Source: Lentzea albidocapillata
Lineage (GTDB): Bacteria > Actinomycetota > Actinomycetes > Mycobacteriales > Pseudonocardiaceae
DNA: 64,000 nt
NCBI RefSeq assembly: GCF_000719115.1
Contig: NZ_JOEA01000014.1
Span: 558,001 to 622,000, forward strand
Direction: 5' to 3'
The position numbers and the translations under genes are program-made. The notes under the pieces are model-generated. The model worked only from the letters and a program-made list of their open reading frames with translations, was not told the origin of the DNA and ran no database searches. This document shows, piece after piece, positions 1-11,153 of the stretch (positions within the stretch are counted from its first letter, which is position 1; the number at the start of each line of letters is the position of its first letter).

Positions 1-291
1 GTGCCGGCCTGGCGGGGCGTCCCCGTGCTGCCGTGCAACAAGATCCCGGTCTCCGACACCCGCACGTCGTCGGTGATGCTGATCCGCACCGGCGAGCAGA
101 ACCAGGGCGTCATCGGCCTGCACCAGACCGGCATCCCGGACGAGTACCAGCCGGGCCTGTCGGTGCGGTTCATGGGCATCAACGACCAGGCGATCATCAA
201 CTACCTGGTCAGCGCCTACTACTCGGCCGCCATCATGGTGCCGGACGCGATCGGTGTGCTGGAGCACGTCGAGCTCGGTCGCGAGGGATAG
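1..291 (+). CDS. Family 2 encapsulin shell protein, C-terminal part (5' end outside window)
   Basis: The reading frame is open from base 1 and ends in TAG at 289-291, so only the last 96 or so residues of a longer gene are present. They align along their whole length with the C-terminus of the shell protein at 2426-3826, sharing WRG(V/I)P near the start, [18 protein letters not shown] and VPDA(I/L)GVLE. That segment is the end of the HK97-like fold that builds encapsulin shells. It lies 3 nt upstream of the terpene cyclase gene, so it is the first visible gene of the encapsulin operon. It is a diverged paralogue, not a duplicate: many positions differ. Whether it carries the inserted nucleotide-binding-like domain cannot be seen. 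The GTG at position 1 is in frame but is not a credible start. Confidence 0.85.
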   Translation: MPAWRGVPVLPCNKIPVSDTRTSSVMLIRTGEQNQGVIGLHQTGIPDEYQPGLSVRFMGINDQAIINYLVSAYYSAAIMVPDAIGVLEHVELGREG

Positions 292-2389
<2,098 letters not shown>

Positions 2390-2425
2390 TTCCAACCTCG
2401 CACCAACAGATTGGCAGGACTTCCA

Positions 2426-3826
2426 GTGACTGTTACCGATCCGGGCCTTGGGGTCGAGGGCGGGCAGCTGAGCCTTTCGACGAAGGCGGCACGCAACCTC
2501 TCGACCACCACCAAGTCCGCACCGCAGATGCAGGGGATCTCGCCCCGGTGGCTGCTGCGCATGCTGCCCTGGGTCGAGGCGAAGGGTGGTGCGTTCCGCG
2601 TCAACCGCCGGCTCACCTTCGCGATCGGCGACGGCCGGGTCACCTTCACCTCCGTGGGTTCCGAGGTGCGGATCGTGCCGCAGGAACTGGCCGAGTTCGT
2701 GCTGCTGCGCGGGTTCGAGGACGAGGCGGCGCTGACCGCCGTCGCGAACCGCTTCGAGCAGCGCGAGTACCTGCCGGGCGAGGTGATCACGCACCGCGGC
2801 GAGTCCGTCGACGAGATCATCGTCATCGCGCACGGCAAGGTCGCCAAGACCGGCCGCGGCGAGTACGGCGACGACGTGGCGCTGGGCACGATCGCGGACG
2901 GCGAGTACCTCGGCGACGAGCCGGTGCTGTCCGGTTCCGACAAGAGCTGGAGCTTCACCGCGCGTGCGCTGACGCCGACGACGGCCGTGGTGCTGACGCG
3001 GGCCGCCTTCGCACAGCTCAACGGGCAGATCGAACCGTTGCGGGAGCACATCGCGCAGCAGCTGGCGAACCCGGCGAACGCGTCGAACAAGCACGGCGAG
3101 GCCGAGATCGACATCTCGTCCGGCCACGACGGCGAGCCGACGCTGCCCAGCACGTTCGTCGACTACGAGCTGCGGCCCCGCGAGTACGAACTCTCGGTGG
3201 CGCAGACGATCGTGCGCGTCCACACGCGTGTGGCGGATCTCTACAGCCAGCCGATGGACCAGGTTGAGCACCAGTTGCGGCTGACCATCGAGGCGCTGCG
3301 CGAGCGCCAGGAGTTCGAGCTCATCAACAACAAGGAGTTCGGCCTGCTCGCCAACGCCGACCTCAAGCAGCGGGTCAGCACCGGCTCCGGCCCGGTGACG
3401 CCGGACGACATGGACGAGCTGATCTCGCGGCGCCGCAACACCAAGCTGATCCTGGCCCACCCCAAGGCGATCGCGGCGTTCGGCCGGCAGCTCAACAACC
3501 GCGGCCTGTACGTGCCGACCGTCGAGGTCGAGGGCAAGCAGCTGCAGTCGTGGCGCGGCATCCCGATCGCGCCGTGCGACAAGATCCCGGTCAACAAGAA
3601 CGGCACCACGTCGATCATCGCGATGCGGCTCGGCGAGGAGAAGCAGGGCGTCGTCGGCCTGCGCCAGACCGGCATCCCGGACGAGTACGAGCCCGGCCTG
3701 AACGTCCGCTTCATGGGCGTCGACGAGCACGCGATGCTCAAGTACCTCGTGTCGACGTACTACTCGGCCGCGGTGCTGGTGCCGGACGCTCTGGGCGTGC
3801 TGGAGAACGTGGAGATCGGGCGCTAG
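2426..3826 (+). CDS. Family 2 encapsulin shell protein with cyclic-nucleotide-binding-like domain (family 2B type)
   Basis: This complete shell protein of 466 residues has an N-terminal arm and HK97-like segment (about 1-90), a CAP/cNMP-binding-like domain (about 95-200; [29 protein letters not shown]), and then the remaining shell fold (about 240-466), which matches the partial shell gene at 1-291. Such shells self-assemble into icosahedral protein compartments. Relatives with this insert are known to be encoded with terpene cyclases and prenyl synthases. The phosphate-binding cassette is atypical: no Arg-(Ser/Thr)-Ala follows GEYLGDE (KSW is seen instead), so nucleotide binding is doubtful. 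GTG 2426 is preferred because AGGA lies six bases upstream; TTG 2411 would add five residues. The next gene begins 2 nt after the stop. Confidence 0.9.
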   Translation: MTVTDPGLGVEGGQLSLSTKAARNLSTTTKSAPQMQGISPRWLLRMLPWVEAKGGAFRVNRRLTFAIGDGRVTFTSVGSEVRIVPQELAEFVLLRGFEDEAALTAVANRFEQREYLPGEVITHRGESVDEIIVIAHGKVAKTGRGEYGDDVALGTIADGEYLGDEPVLSGSDKSWSFTARALTPTTAVVLTRAAFAQLNGQIEPLREHIAQQLANPANASNKHGEAEIDISSGHDGEPTLPSTFVDYELRPREYELSVAQTIVRVHTRVADLYSQPMDQVEHQLRLTIEALRERQEFELINNKEFGLLANADLKQRVSTGSGPVTPDDMDELISRRRNTKLILAHPKAIAAFGRQLNNRGLYVPTVEVEGKQLQSWRGIPIAPCDKIPVNKNGTTSIIAMRLGEEKQGVVGLRQTGIPDEYEPGLNVRFMGVDEHAMLKYLVSTYYSAAVLVPDALGVLENVEIGR

Positions 3827-3828
3827 CG

Positions 3829-4875
3829 ATGACAGCCGAGATGACCGAACCTCTCGCCGCCGGGCGACCGTCCGGCGAGGTGCTCGCGTGGAGCCGGAGC
3901 TTCGTGCTCCCGGCTCTGCGCAAGGCAGTCGACCAGTTGCCGCCGTCGATGCGCACGATCGCGGAGTACCACCACGGGTGGCGGGACGAGTACGGCAACC
4001 CGGTGCTGGAGAACGGCGGCAAGGCGATCCGTCCCGCGCTGGTGCTGCTGGCGGCCGAGGCCGTCGGCGGCACCGCCGCCGACGCGGTACCGGCGGCGGT
4101 CGCGGTGGAGCTGATCCACAACTTCTCGCTGCTGCACGACGACGTGATGGACCGCGACACGACCCGCCGCCACCGGGCGACGGCGTGGACCGTGTTCGGC
4201 GTCAACGCGGCGATCCTGGCCGGTGACGCGTTGCAGGCGCTCGCTGTGGACGTCCTTGCCGCGTCAGGACATCCGCGTGCGATCGAGGCGATCCGGACCC
4301 TGGGCGACGCCACCGTGGCGTTGCTCGAAGGCCAGGCCTACGACCTGGACTTCGAGACGCGGTCCGACGTCGAGGTGTTCGAGGTCGAGCGGATGGCGCG
4401 AGGCAAGACGGGTGCGCTGCTGGGTGCCTCCACGGCTTTGGGCGCGCTGTACGGCGGCGGGTCCGACGAACAGGTCGAGGCGATGCGCGGGTACGGAACC
4501 GAGCTGGGGCTGGCGTTCCAGCACGTGGACGACCTGCTCGGCATCTGGGGCGACCCGGCGGTGACGGGCAAGGCCGGGCACTCGGACCTGGTGAACCGCA
4601 AGAAGTCGTTGCCGGTCGTGCGTGCCCTGACCGCCGGGGTCCCCGCCTCCGCCGAGCTGGCGTCGTTGTACTTCGGGTCGCAGGAGATGGACGCGGAAAC
4701 GCTTGCGCGGGCCGCACATCTGGTCGACGAGGCCGGTGGGCGTGCCTGGAGCCAGACGGAGGCCGACGAACTGCACACGCAGGCGCTGGTTCATCTCGGC
4801 GAGGCCTCCCCGACCGCTCGTGCGGCAGTGGAGCTCGGCACGCTCGCCCAGCTCGTCACCCACCGAGATCACTGA
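3829..4875 (+). CDS. Polyprenyl diphosphate synthase (short-chain trans type), encapsulin operon
   Basis: The 348-residue isoprenyl diphosphate synthase joins IPP to allylic primers, supplying the cyclase. The first Asp-rich motif is [10 protein letters not shown] (D104, D105, D108), without the two-residue insertion of many bacterial FPP synthases. The second is [12 protein letters not shown] (D234, D235, D242), and GGKAIRP is at 63-69. Phe99, five residues before the first motif, favours a short product such as FPP, which would suit the adjacent sesquiterpene-type cyclase; that is inference. ATG 3829 follows the shell stop by 2 nt, implying translational coupling. The N-terminal extension (about 1-25) contains [10 protein letters not shown], slightly like the tail motif of the degenerate cyclase, so it may also be shell cargo. 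Prenyl synthases are reported cargo types in this encapsulin family. Confidence 0.9.
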   Translation: MTAEMTEPLAAGRPSGEVLAWSRSFVLPALRKAVDQLPPSMRTIAEYHHGWRDEYGNPVLENGGKAIRPALVLLAAEAVGGTAADAVPAAVAVELIHNFSLLHDDVMDRDTTRRHRATAWTVFGVNAAILAGDALQALAVDVLAASGHPRAIEAIRTLGDATVALLEGQAYDLDFETRSDVEVFEVERMARGKTGALLGASTALGALYGGGSDEQVEAMRGYGTELGLAFQHVDDLLGIWGDPAVTGKAGHSDLVNRKKSLPVVRALTAGVPASAELASLYFGSQEMDAETLARAAHLVDEAGGRAWSQTEADELHTQALVHLGEASPTARAAVELGTLAQLVTHRDH

Positions 4876-4897
4876 ATCCGTTTTGGGAAGGCGCTCG

Positions 4898-5839
4898 ATG
4901 ACGGAACACCCGCCGCGTTCGGTGCTGCTCGCCTCACCCCGGTCGTTCTGTGCCGGGGTGGAGCGCGCCATCGAGATCGTGGAACGACTGCTCGACCAAC
5001 GCGGCGGCCCCATCTACGTGCGCAAGCAGATCGTGCACAACGTCCACGTCGTGCGCGCGCTGGAAGCTCGTGGCGCCGTGTTCGTGGAGGAGCTGTCCGA
5101 GGTGCCTTTCGGTGCCACGGCGGTCTTCTCCGCGCACGGCGTCTCCCCCGCTGTGCGCGCGGAGGCCCAGGCACGGTCGCTGGACGTGCTCGACGCGACG
5201 TGTCCTCTGGTGACGAAGGTGCACGCCGAGGCACGGCGCTTCGCGGAACGCGGCGACACGATCGTGCTGATCGGGCACGCCGGGCACGAGGAGGTCGAGG
5301 GCACGCTGGGCGAGGCGCCCGAGCAGATGGTGCTGGTGGAGACCGTGGCGGACGTCGAGGCGCTGGAGATCACCGGCCCGGTGTCGTACCTGACGCAGAC
5401 GACGCTGGCCGTCGACGAGACGGCCGAGGTGGTCGAGGCGCTGGAGCGGAAGTTCCCGCAGGTGCGCGGCCCCGGTTCCGACGACATCTGTTACGCCACC
5501 ACGAATCGGCAGATCGCCATCCGCGAGGTCGCCGCGCGGTCGGACCTGGTGCTGGTGGTGGGCTCGAAGAACTCGTCCAACTCGGTGCGGATGGTCGAGC
5601 TCGCGGAACGCGGCGGCACGCCCGCCCACCTGATCGACGACGCCTCGGAGATCGATCCGGCGTGGCTGGCCGGGGTGACGTCGGTGGGCCTGTCCGCGGG
5701 CGCGTCGGCACCTCCCGAACTGGTGGACGAGGTCGTGGCGGCCTTGGAAGCGTTGGGCACCGTCTCGGTGTCCACGCACACGACCGCGACGGAGACGATC
5801 GCCTTCACCCTCCCGCTGGCGGTGCGCCGTGCTGGCTGA
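4898..5839 (+). CDS. ispH: 4-hydroxy-3-methylbut-2-enyl diphosphate reductase
   Basis: IspH/LytB catalyses the last MEP-pathway step, reducing HMBPP to IPP and DMAPP with a 4Fe-4S cluster. The three cluster cysteines are in their family contexts: C18 in [10 protein letters not shown]102 in DATCPLV and C198 in [18 protein letters not shown] is at 130-136. Length is 313 residues, normal for the family. The ATG at 4898 follows GGGAAGG about 7 bases upstream. It lies 22 nt behind the prenyl synthase and overlaps the dxs start by 11 nt, so it belongs to the same operon. This is probably a dedicated extra copy, because a genome normally keeps a housekeeping ispH elsewhere. Its role here would be to feed both C5 units to the prenyl synthase. 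Confidence 0.95.
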   Translation: MTEHPPRSVLLASPRSFCAGVERAIEIVERLLDQRGGPIYVRKQIVHNVHVVRALEARGAVFVEELSEVPFGATAVFSAHGVSPAVRAEAQARSLDVLDATCPLVTKVHAEARRFAERGDTIVLIGHAGHEEVEGTLGEAPEQMVLVETVADVEALEITGPVSYLTQTTLAVDETAEVVEALERKFPQVRGPGSDDICYATTNRQIAIREVAARSDLVLVVGSKNSSNSVRMVELAERGGTPAHLIDDASEIDPAWLAGVTSVGLSAGASAPPELVDEVVAALEALGTVSVSTHTTATETIAFTLPLAVRRAG

Positions 5840-7535
5840 CATCAGCTCGCCCGCGGACGTCCGGGCGCTCTCGTCCTCCGAACTTTCCCCGCTGGCCGCG
5901 GAGATCCGGTCGTTCCTGATCTCCAAGGTGCGCCGGACCGGCGGCCACCTCGGCCCGAACCTGGGTGCCGTCGAGCTGACGATCGGTGTGCACCGGGTCT
6001 TCGACTCCCCGGTCGACGTGGTGCTGTTCGACACCGGGCACCAGTCGTACGTGCACAAGATGCTGACGGGCCGTTGCTCGGACTTCGACTCGTTGCGGCA
6101 GGCCGGCGGCATGTCCGGCTACCCGTCCGCGGCCGAGTCGGCGCACGACGTCATCGAGAACTCGCACGCCTCCACGGCACTGTCCTATGCGGACGGTCTG
6201 GCCAAGGCGTTCGAACTCGGCGGCGCCGACCGCCGGGTCGTCGCCATCGTCGGTGACGGCGCGCTGACCGGCGGGATGTGCTGGGAGGCGCTGAACAACA
6301 TCGGCGGCTCGTCGCGTCCGGTCGTGGTGCTGCTGAACGACAACGGCCGCTCCTACGACCCGACGACGGGTGGCTTCGCCGCGTCGTTGCTGAACGGCTC
6401 GGCTCGTGGGCTGTTCGAGGCGTTGGGCCTCGCGTACATCGGCGAGGTCGACGGGCACGACGTGCACGCCGTCGAGAACGCCCTGTGGGAAGCCAAAACG
6501 CTCGGCCGTCCGGTCGTCGTGCACTGCAAGACCGTGAAGGGCAAGGGGTACACCGCCGCCGAGACCGACGAGGCGGACCGCATGCACGCGGTCGGCGCGT
6601 CCGGTGCCACCGGCGGGCGGACGTGGACCGACGCGTTCTCCGACGAGATCGTGGCCATCGGCGCGGAACGCCCGGACGTCGTCTGCCTGACCGCCGCCAT
6701 GCTGGAACCGGTGGGGCTGCGGCCCTTCTCCGAGCGCTTCCCGGCGCGCGTGTTCGATGTCGGGATCGCCGAGCAGCACGCCGTGACGTCCGCCGCCGGC
6801 ATGGCGATGGGCGGCCTGCACCCGGTCGTCGCGGTCTACGCGACGTTCCTGTCCCGCGCCTTCGACCAGTTGCTGATGGACGTGGCCCTGCACCGGCTCC
6901 CGGTGACGTTCGTGCTGGACCGAGCCGGCGTGACCGGGCCGGACGGCGCGTCGCACCACGGCATGTGGGACGCCTCCGTGCTGCCCGTGGTGCCTGGTCT
7001 GAGGCTGGCCGCCCCACGCGATCCGGCTTCCCTGGCCGCGCTGCTGCGTGAGGCCGTCGAGGTCTCGGACGGCCCCACGGTGGTGCGCTACCCCAAGGCC
7101 TCCATCGGACCGGACGTGCCCGCGGTGCGCCGCGTGAGTCACTTCGACGTGCTCCGCGAGGTCCCGGGCGCCGAGGTGCTCCTGATCTCGGTGGGGCCGC
7201 TGGCCGGCCCCTGCCTGGCGGCGGCGGAGGAACTCGCCTCGCACGACGTCCGCGTGAACGTCGTGGACCCGCGCTGGACGGCTCCCCTGGACCCGCACCT
7301 CGTCAAGTACAGCGGCCAGCACCGCCTGGTACTGGCCGTGGAGGACACGACGTCCACCGGTGCCCTGGGCGCACGCCTGGGTCAGGCCCTGGCCGGTTCG
7401 CCGACCTGCGTGGCGACTTTCGCACTGCCCCCGCGTTTCCTGCCGCACGACTCCCGCGCCCGCATCCTGCGCGCGCACGGCCTGGACGCCGCCGGCATCA
7501 CGACGAGCGTGCTGAAGCGCCTCGCCGCGAAGTGA
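5829..7535 (+). CDS. dxs: 1-deoxy-D-xylulose-5-phosphate synthase, compact form
   Basis: DXS condenses pyruvate with glyceraldehyde 3-phosphate using thiamine diphosphate, the entry step of the MEP pathway. Motifs seen are GGHLGPNLG (38-46), the ThDP motif GDGALTGG (142-149) with N170/N172, the catalytic glutamate E315 in IAEQHAVT, and [11 protein letters not shown] with SHHGMWD. At 568 residues it is about 50-70 shorter than usual. The segment between PTTGG (179-182) and [12 protein letters not shown] is reduced to about a dozen residues, where standard DXS has a long loop. The GTG start at 5829 lies inside the end of ispH. The gene ends the operon and its 3' end overlaps the convergent acyltransferase by 38 nt. 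A second DXS would raise flux at the rate-limiting step. Confidence 0.93.
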   Translation: MLADISSPADVRALSSSELSPLAAEIRSFLISKVRRTGGHLGPNLGAVELTIGVHRVFDSPVDVVLFDTGHQSYVHKMLTGRCSDFDSLRQAGGMSGYPSAAESAHDVIENSHASTALSYADGLAKAFELGGADRRVVAIVGDGALTGGMCWEALNNIGGSSRPVVVLLNDNGRSYDPTTGGFAASLLNGSARGLFEALGLAYIGEVDGHDVHAVENALWEAKTLGRPVVVHCKTVKGKGYTAAETDEADRMHAVGASGATGGRTWTDAFSDEIVAIGAERPDVVCLTAAMLEPVGLRPFSERFPARVFDVGIAEQHAVTSAAGMAMGGLHPVVAVYATFLSRAFDQLLMDVALHRLPVTFVLDRAGVTGPDGASHHGMWDASVLPVVPGLRLAAPRDPASLAALLREAVEVSDGPTVVRYPKASIGPDVPAVRRVSHFDVLREVPGAEVLLISVGPLAGPCLAAAEELASHDVRVNVVDPRWTAPLDPHLVKYSGQHRLVLAVEDTTSTGALGARLGQALAGSPTCVATFALPPRFLPHDSRARILRAHGLDAAGITTSVLKRLAAK

Positions 7536-8604
7536 CGTACCAGCCGATCCAGAAGGACAAGACGATCGCCCCCGCGCCCACCAGCGGTGCCTTCACCTCC
7601 GCGGCAAGGTCGAGCGGACGCAGGCCGGTCGCGAGCGCGAGCAGGATCGGCCCCTGCACGACGAACGCGACGTAGGCGGACCGCGCCAGCCCCTCCGCGA
7701 AGGGCCCCTGGCGCGTCAGCCTCCGCTGCGCCAGCCCGATGAGCCACAGACTCCCCGCCACCACCAGGATTCCCTCGATCAGCGCGAGGGCGGCGGCCTG
7801 CCACCTCCAGCCACCGAGGAACGGTTCCGCGTTCCTGGCCAGATCCAGCACGCCCATGAACGCCGCCGCCACGGGCAGCACGGCGATCGTGCCGATGACG
7901 ACGTTGCGGGTCATGCGGTAGATCTCGTCCGGCACCCGTTCCGCGAGCTTGCGGCCGCCGATCGCCCCGAGCAGCAACATCCCGAGGCACTGCGGCCACC
8001 ACCACAGGTGCAGGTCCCCGACCTGCCCGCTGCGCGCCGGGAACACCAGTCGCGTCAGGAACGTCGTCCCCGCCACGATCATCGTCATGCCCACCAGCGT
8101 CCGCGGCGTGATGGCACGTTCCTTCATCGGTGGTGCCAGGGCGATCGCGATGCTGAAGATCAGCAGCACGCCGACGAACCACAGCGACCCGCTGTCCAGG
8201 AACGGCCGCCGGTCCGTGAACGCCTGCCACCACGAGACGTCCCGATCGGCCCCGTTGTAGGCGATCCACACGAACGTCGGCCACACCACGACGGCACTGA
8301 CCACCCAGGGCGTACCTAGCCGCACGAGCCGATCGGCGATGAACCGCCGCCGGCCTTTGCGCTCGACGGAACCGGGCGTGAAGATCCCGGCCATGAAGTA
8401 GAAGGTGCCCATGAAGAACAGTCCGGACGGCCCGACCAACGCCGCCAGCACCGTCTCGACGCCGGGGTGGAACGTGACCTCGTTGACCTCGTCGTACGGC
8501 CAGCCGCCGATCGCGGCGTAGCCCAGCAGCGCGTGGCCGCCGATGACCCACGCCACCAGGATCACCTTCAGGTTGTCCACTGCGGACAATCTCATGGATT
8601 TCAT
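7498..8604 (-). CDS. Acyltransferase 3 family integral membrane protein
   Basis: This 368-residue polytopic membrane protein of the acyltransferase_3 family transfers acyl groups to sugars or other surface molecules. It starts with the family signature (RLSAVDNLKVILVAWVIGGH), in which the histidine of the VIGGH segment near residue 22 is the conserved catalytic position. About ten hydrophobic segments follow, for example FFMGTFYFMAGIF, LWFVGVLLIFSIAIAL and [17 protein letters not shown]. The acceptor cannot be told. ATG 8604 is used; ATG 8595 is an alternative. It lies behind the citrate synthase gene on the same strand (62 nt gap) and overlaps dxs tail to tail. Confidence 0.75.
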   Translation of the reverse strand: MKSMRLSAVDNLKVILVAWVIGGHALLGYAAIGGWPYDEVNEVTFHPGVETVLAALVGPSGLFFMGTFYFMAGIFTPGSVERKGRRRFIADRLVRLGTPWVVSAVVVWPTFVWIAYNGADRDVSWWQAFTDRRPFLDSGSLWFVGVLLIFSIAIALAPPMKERAITPRTLVGMTMIVAGTTFLTRLVFPARSGQVGDLHLWWWPQCLGMLLLGAIGGRKLAERVPDEIYRMTRNVVIGTIAVLPVAAAFMGVLDLARNAEPFLGGWRWQAAALALIEGILVVAGSLWLIGLAQRRLTRQGPFAEGLARSAYVAFVVQGPILLALATGLRPLDLAAEVKAPLVGAGAIVLSFWIGWYVTSRRGASARSS

Positions 8605-8666
8605 GGTCCGCTGTCGGACGCGATCACGCCAGCAGCCAAGAGGGGCGGACGACCCGCACGGACCGG

Positions 8667-9788
8667 CTACGGCCTGTCGCCCGTGTACACACCCATCGTC
8701 CGGAACCGCAATCCCGGCTCCTTGTACTCCTCCATCGCGTGTGCGATCCACCCCGCGATCCGCGCGATCGAGAAGATGGCCTCCCCCGCCGTCGGCGGCA
8801 TCGAGAACGTCAGCCCGAACTGCGCCAGCGCCAGGTCCATGTTCGGGAACGTCTTCGGCTGGGTGGCGATCACCTTGTCCGCCACCAGGTCGCCGTGGCC
8901 GCGCAGCAGGGCGAGGAAGTGGTCGGCGCGCGGGTCGCGGGACTCGTAGATGCGGTGGCCGAAGCCGGGGATCGGCTGGCCGGCCCGCAGGTGCTCCGCG
9001 ACGGTGCCCATCGGGTCGGACGCGGCCTGGGTGAGGAAGCGGTGCGCGATCGTCGCGGCGGCGCCGTGGCGCTGGCCCTCCATCGCGCCGAGGCCCGCTG
9101 AGACGACGGCGTACGGGTGGGCGTGCGCCGACGCGGCCACTCGGGCGGCCATGGTCGAGATGGCCAGGTCGTGGTCCGCCAGGAGGATCAGGGCGGCGTT
9201 GAGCAGGTCCGGCTGCGGAGGTTCCGGGGAGAGGCGGGCCCAGAGGCGGTCGGCGATGTCGGTGCCCGCGGGCCTGCCCAGCAGCGGCAGCGACTCGACG
9301 ACGTCGGCGATCAGCGACATGGCCGTGGTGATGGCCCGGTCGAGGTCGAACCTCAACGGGTCGCCCGCGCTCGCGAGGACCACGGCCACCCGGACCCGGT
9401 CGGTCAGGGTGGCGCTCTCCGGGAGGGCCATCCAGATCTCCTGGCCCTCGGGGAACTGCACGCCCTCCGAGTCGATCCCCGTCCACAGCCAGTGCGCGAC
9501 GTCCTCGAAACGCTTGGTGCTCGCGAGACCGGGGACAGAGCGGCCCCGGTAGTGGAGACGGTCCTTCTCCAGCAGGGAGATGCGGGTGCGGATGCGATCC
9601 GTCACAGCGGCCACTGCGCCGCGGGCACCAGTGCGTTGCGCCAGGGCTTCTACCTCGGCGACGTCGAACATGCTCTGGCGGTTGACCTTCTTGCTGGTCA
9701 GGAGATTGCGGCTGACGTACGAGTAGACCGTCGCCGGTTTCACTCCGAGTCGGCGCGCGGCTTGGTTCGTCGTCAACATTGATTCCAT
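8667..9788 (-). CDS. Citrate synthase-family protein with N-terminal helix-turn-helix
   Basis: The 373-residue protein joins a MerR/excisionase-like winged HTH (about 1-60: LTTNQAARRLGVKPATVYSY) to a citrate synthase domain. In the enzyme part GLGAMEGQRHG and PGFGHRIYESRDPRAD hold the two active-site histidines, and an Asp is present in FPNMDLALAQFG, so catalysis is plausible. Such proteins are known in actinobacteria next to a second citrate synthase. The HTH suggests it also binds DNA or is a regulator derived from the enzyme. It is divergent from the citrate synthase at 9831, with a 42-bp gap full of TCAACnTTGA palindromes, one of which starts at its ATG (9788). ATG 9779 is an alternative start. 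An autoregulatory role is inferred. Confidence 0.85.
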   Translation of the reverse strand: MESMLTTNQAARRLGVKPATVYSYVSRNLLTSKKVNRQSMFDVAEVEALAQRTGARGAVAAVTDRIRTRISLLEKDRLHYRGRSVPGLASTKRFEDVAHWLWTGIDSEGVQFPEGQEIWMALPESATLTDRVRVAVVLASAGDPLRFDLDRAITTAMSLIADVVESLPLLGRPAGTDIADRLWARLSPEPPQPDLLNAALILLADHDLAISTMAARVAASAHAHPYAVVSAGLGAMEGQRHGAAATIAHRFLTQAASDPMGTVAEHLRAGQPIPGFGHRIYESRDPRADHFLALLRGHGDLVADKVIATQPKTFPNMDLALAQFGLTFSMPPTAGEAIFSIARIAGWIAHAMEEYKEPGLRFRTMGVYTGDRP

Positions 9789-9837
9789 CAACGTTGACTG
9801 TACAAGACATGTTGACGGAGCCTGTCATCCATGTTGA
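9773..9837. promoter_or_regulatory. Palindrome cluster between divergent citrate synthase genes
   Basis: TCAACATTGA (9773-9782) and the perfect palindrome TCAACGTTGA (9788-9797) lie 15 bp apart. Further GTTGA half-sites are at 9811-9815 and 9833-9837. They cover the start codons of both divergent genes. The likely binder is the HTH domain of the adjacent citrate synthase-like protein. Copies of the motif also occur inside the + strand gene at 10267-10282 (TCAACCC, 2-nt gap, GGGTTGA) and as GTTGAC/GTCAAC at 10313-10318 and 10331-10336. Confidence 0.55.
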
Positions 9838-10940
9838 TTGATGCACCCAAAGGGCTTAAAGACGTCGTCGTCACCACGACCCTGATCGGGGACGTGAACG
9901 GTGCCGCGGGCTACTACCACTACCGCGAGCACGACGCGATCGAACTGGCCAGGACGCGGTCGTTCGAGGACGTGTGGTTCCTCTTCGCCGAGGGCCGGCT
10001 GCCGAGCCAGGACGAGGCCGCGCTTTTCACCGCACGGACCGCCGCGTTGCGACCGCTGCCGGCGACCGTCAGCGAGGTGCTGCCCGCGATCGCGCGATCT
10101 GGCTGCACGGCGCTGGCCGGGCTGCGGACCGCGCTCTCGATGCTGCCGTCGCAGCCGATGTGGGATGCGCCGATGAGCATCCGTAAGGCGGACGCTTTGA
10201 AGGTCAGCGCGATGACCCCGACCATCCTGGCGGCACTGCACCGGCTCAAGCTCGGGCTTGATCCCGTCAACCCCAGGGTTGATCTGTCCACGTCGGCGAA
10301 CTGGTTGTACATGTTGACTGGACAGGACCCGTCAACGTGGGCGAGTCGTGCCGTCGAGCAGTACTTGATCGCCACGATCGACCACGGCTTCAACGCGTCG
10401 ACGTTCACCGCACGCGTGGTCGCGAGCGCGGGAGCGGACGTCGTGTCGGCGGTGACGGCGGCGATCGGGACGTTCTCCGGGCCGCTGCACGGTGGCGCGC
10501 CGGACCGGGCGCTGGAGGCGCTCGACCTCATCGGGACGCCGGACAACATCGACGCCTGGGTGCTGGAGCGCATCGAGCGGGGCGACCGGATCATGGGGTT
10601 CGGACACGCCGTCTACAAGACGGAGGACCCGCGGGCGCGCCTGCTCAAGGACATCGCCCAGGAACAGCCGACCCGTCTCACCGAGTTCGCGGTCACCGTC
10701 GAGCGCCGGGTCACGGAGCTGCTGGCCGAGCTCAAGCCCGGCCGGCAGCTGTACGCGAACGTGGAGTTCTACGCCGGCGTGCTGATGGAGCAGTGCGGCA
10801 TCCCACGCGAGATGTTCACGCCGACGTTCGCGTGCAGCCGGGTGGTCGGATGGTGTGCCAACGCGCTCGAACAGTCCGAGGACACGAAGATCATCCGTCC
10901 GGTCGCCCGCTACACGGGACCCGCACCGCTTATCAGGTGA
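9831..10940 (+). CDS. Citrate synthase / 2-methylcitrate synthase family enzyme
   Basis: This 369-residue enzyme of the citrate synthase family condenses an acyl-CoA (acetyl or propionyl) with oxaloacetate. Active-site contexts are present: GTFSGPLHGGAPDRA (first histidine), MGFGHAVYKTEDPRA (second histidine) and NVEFYAGVL, which is where the catalytic Asp usually follows in (V/N)(D/E)(F/Y)YSG. Here the residue is Glu (VEFYAG), a pattern also seen in bacterial homologues. It is divergent from the HTH citrate synthase and shares its operator region. Internal copies of the same palindrome lie near 10267-10336. Citrate and methylcitrate specificity cannot be separated from sequence alone. Confidence 0.88.
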   Translation: MLIDAPKGLKDVVVTTTLIGDVNGAAGYYHYREHDAIELARTRSFEDVWFLFAEGRLPSQDEAALFTARTAALRPLPATVSEVLPAIARSGCTALAGLRTALSMLPSQPMWDAPMSIRKADALKVSAMTPTILAALHRLKLGLDPVNPRVDLSTSANWLYMLTGQDPSTWASRAVEQYLIATIDHGFNASTFTARVVASAGADVVSAVTAAIGTFSGPLHGGAPDRALEALDLIGTPDNIDAWVLERIERGDRIMGFGHAVYKTEDPRARLLKDIAQEQPTRLTEFAVTVERRVTELLAELKPGRQLYANVEFYAGVLMEQCGIPREMFTPTFACSRVVGWCANALEQSEDTKIIRPVARYTGPAPLIR

Positions 10941-11082
10941 GGTACCGGAGGTCGCTGCGCACTCGGGCGCGGTCGCGGTCATTGACGTCGGATGAACCGG
11001 CCAGACCGGCGGTGCGGTCGCGGTGCCGGTCGAGCCAGACGGAGAGGGCGGCTACTGCGAGGACGATCGCTGCAAGAGTCAT
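10933..11082 (-). CDS. Small single-span membrane protein, hypothetical
   Basis: A 49-codon frame starts MTLAAIVLAVAALSVWLDRH and ends RVRSDLRYLT. One hydrophobic helix (residues 2-17) is followed by a charged cytoplasmic-type tail rich in Asp and Arg, a normal layout for small actinobacterial membrane proteins. It overlaps the end of the citrate synthase gene by 8 nt, tail to tail. There is no clear Shine-Dalgarno sequence upstream of the ATG, so a leaderless transcript or a false call are both possible. Its start is 72 nt from the divergent AraC-type regulator. Confidence 0.4.
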   Translation of the reverse strand: MTLAAIVLAVAALSVWLDRHRDRTAGLAGSSDVNDRDRARVRSDLRYLT

Positions 11083-11103
11083 GTCAGTAAGTTTGCGGCC
11101 AGC

Positions 11104-11153
11104 AATATCCCGCCAAAAGTGGCAGATCTGACGCTGTGCGCTAATATCCTGCC
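11104..11153 (+). promoter_or_regulatory. Leaderless promoter and paired AATATCCyGCC repeats before the GlxA-type regulator
   Basis: AATATCCCGCC (11104-11114) is repeated as AATATCCTGCC (11143-11153), 39 bp apart. TAATAT at 11142-11147 is a good -10 element ending six bases before the ATG at 11154, and no ribosome-binding site is present. This suggests a leaderless mRNA and possible self-binding by the regulator. Confidence 0.45.

Noticed and set aside
7498..9846. A very long - strand frame (782 codons) spanning the acyltransferase and citrate synthase regions
   Set aside because: Only its last 368 codons look like a protein (the acyltransferase); the rest is Arg/Pro/Gly-rich and antisense or out of frame to the citrate synthase, which has a clear family match in another frame.
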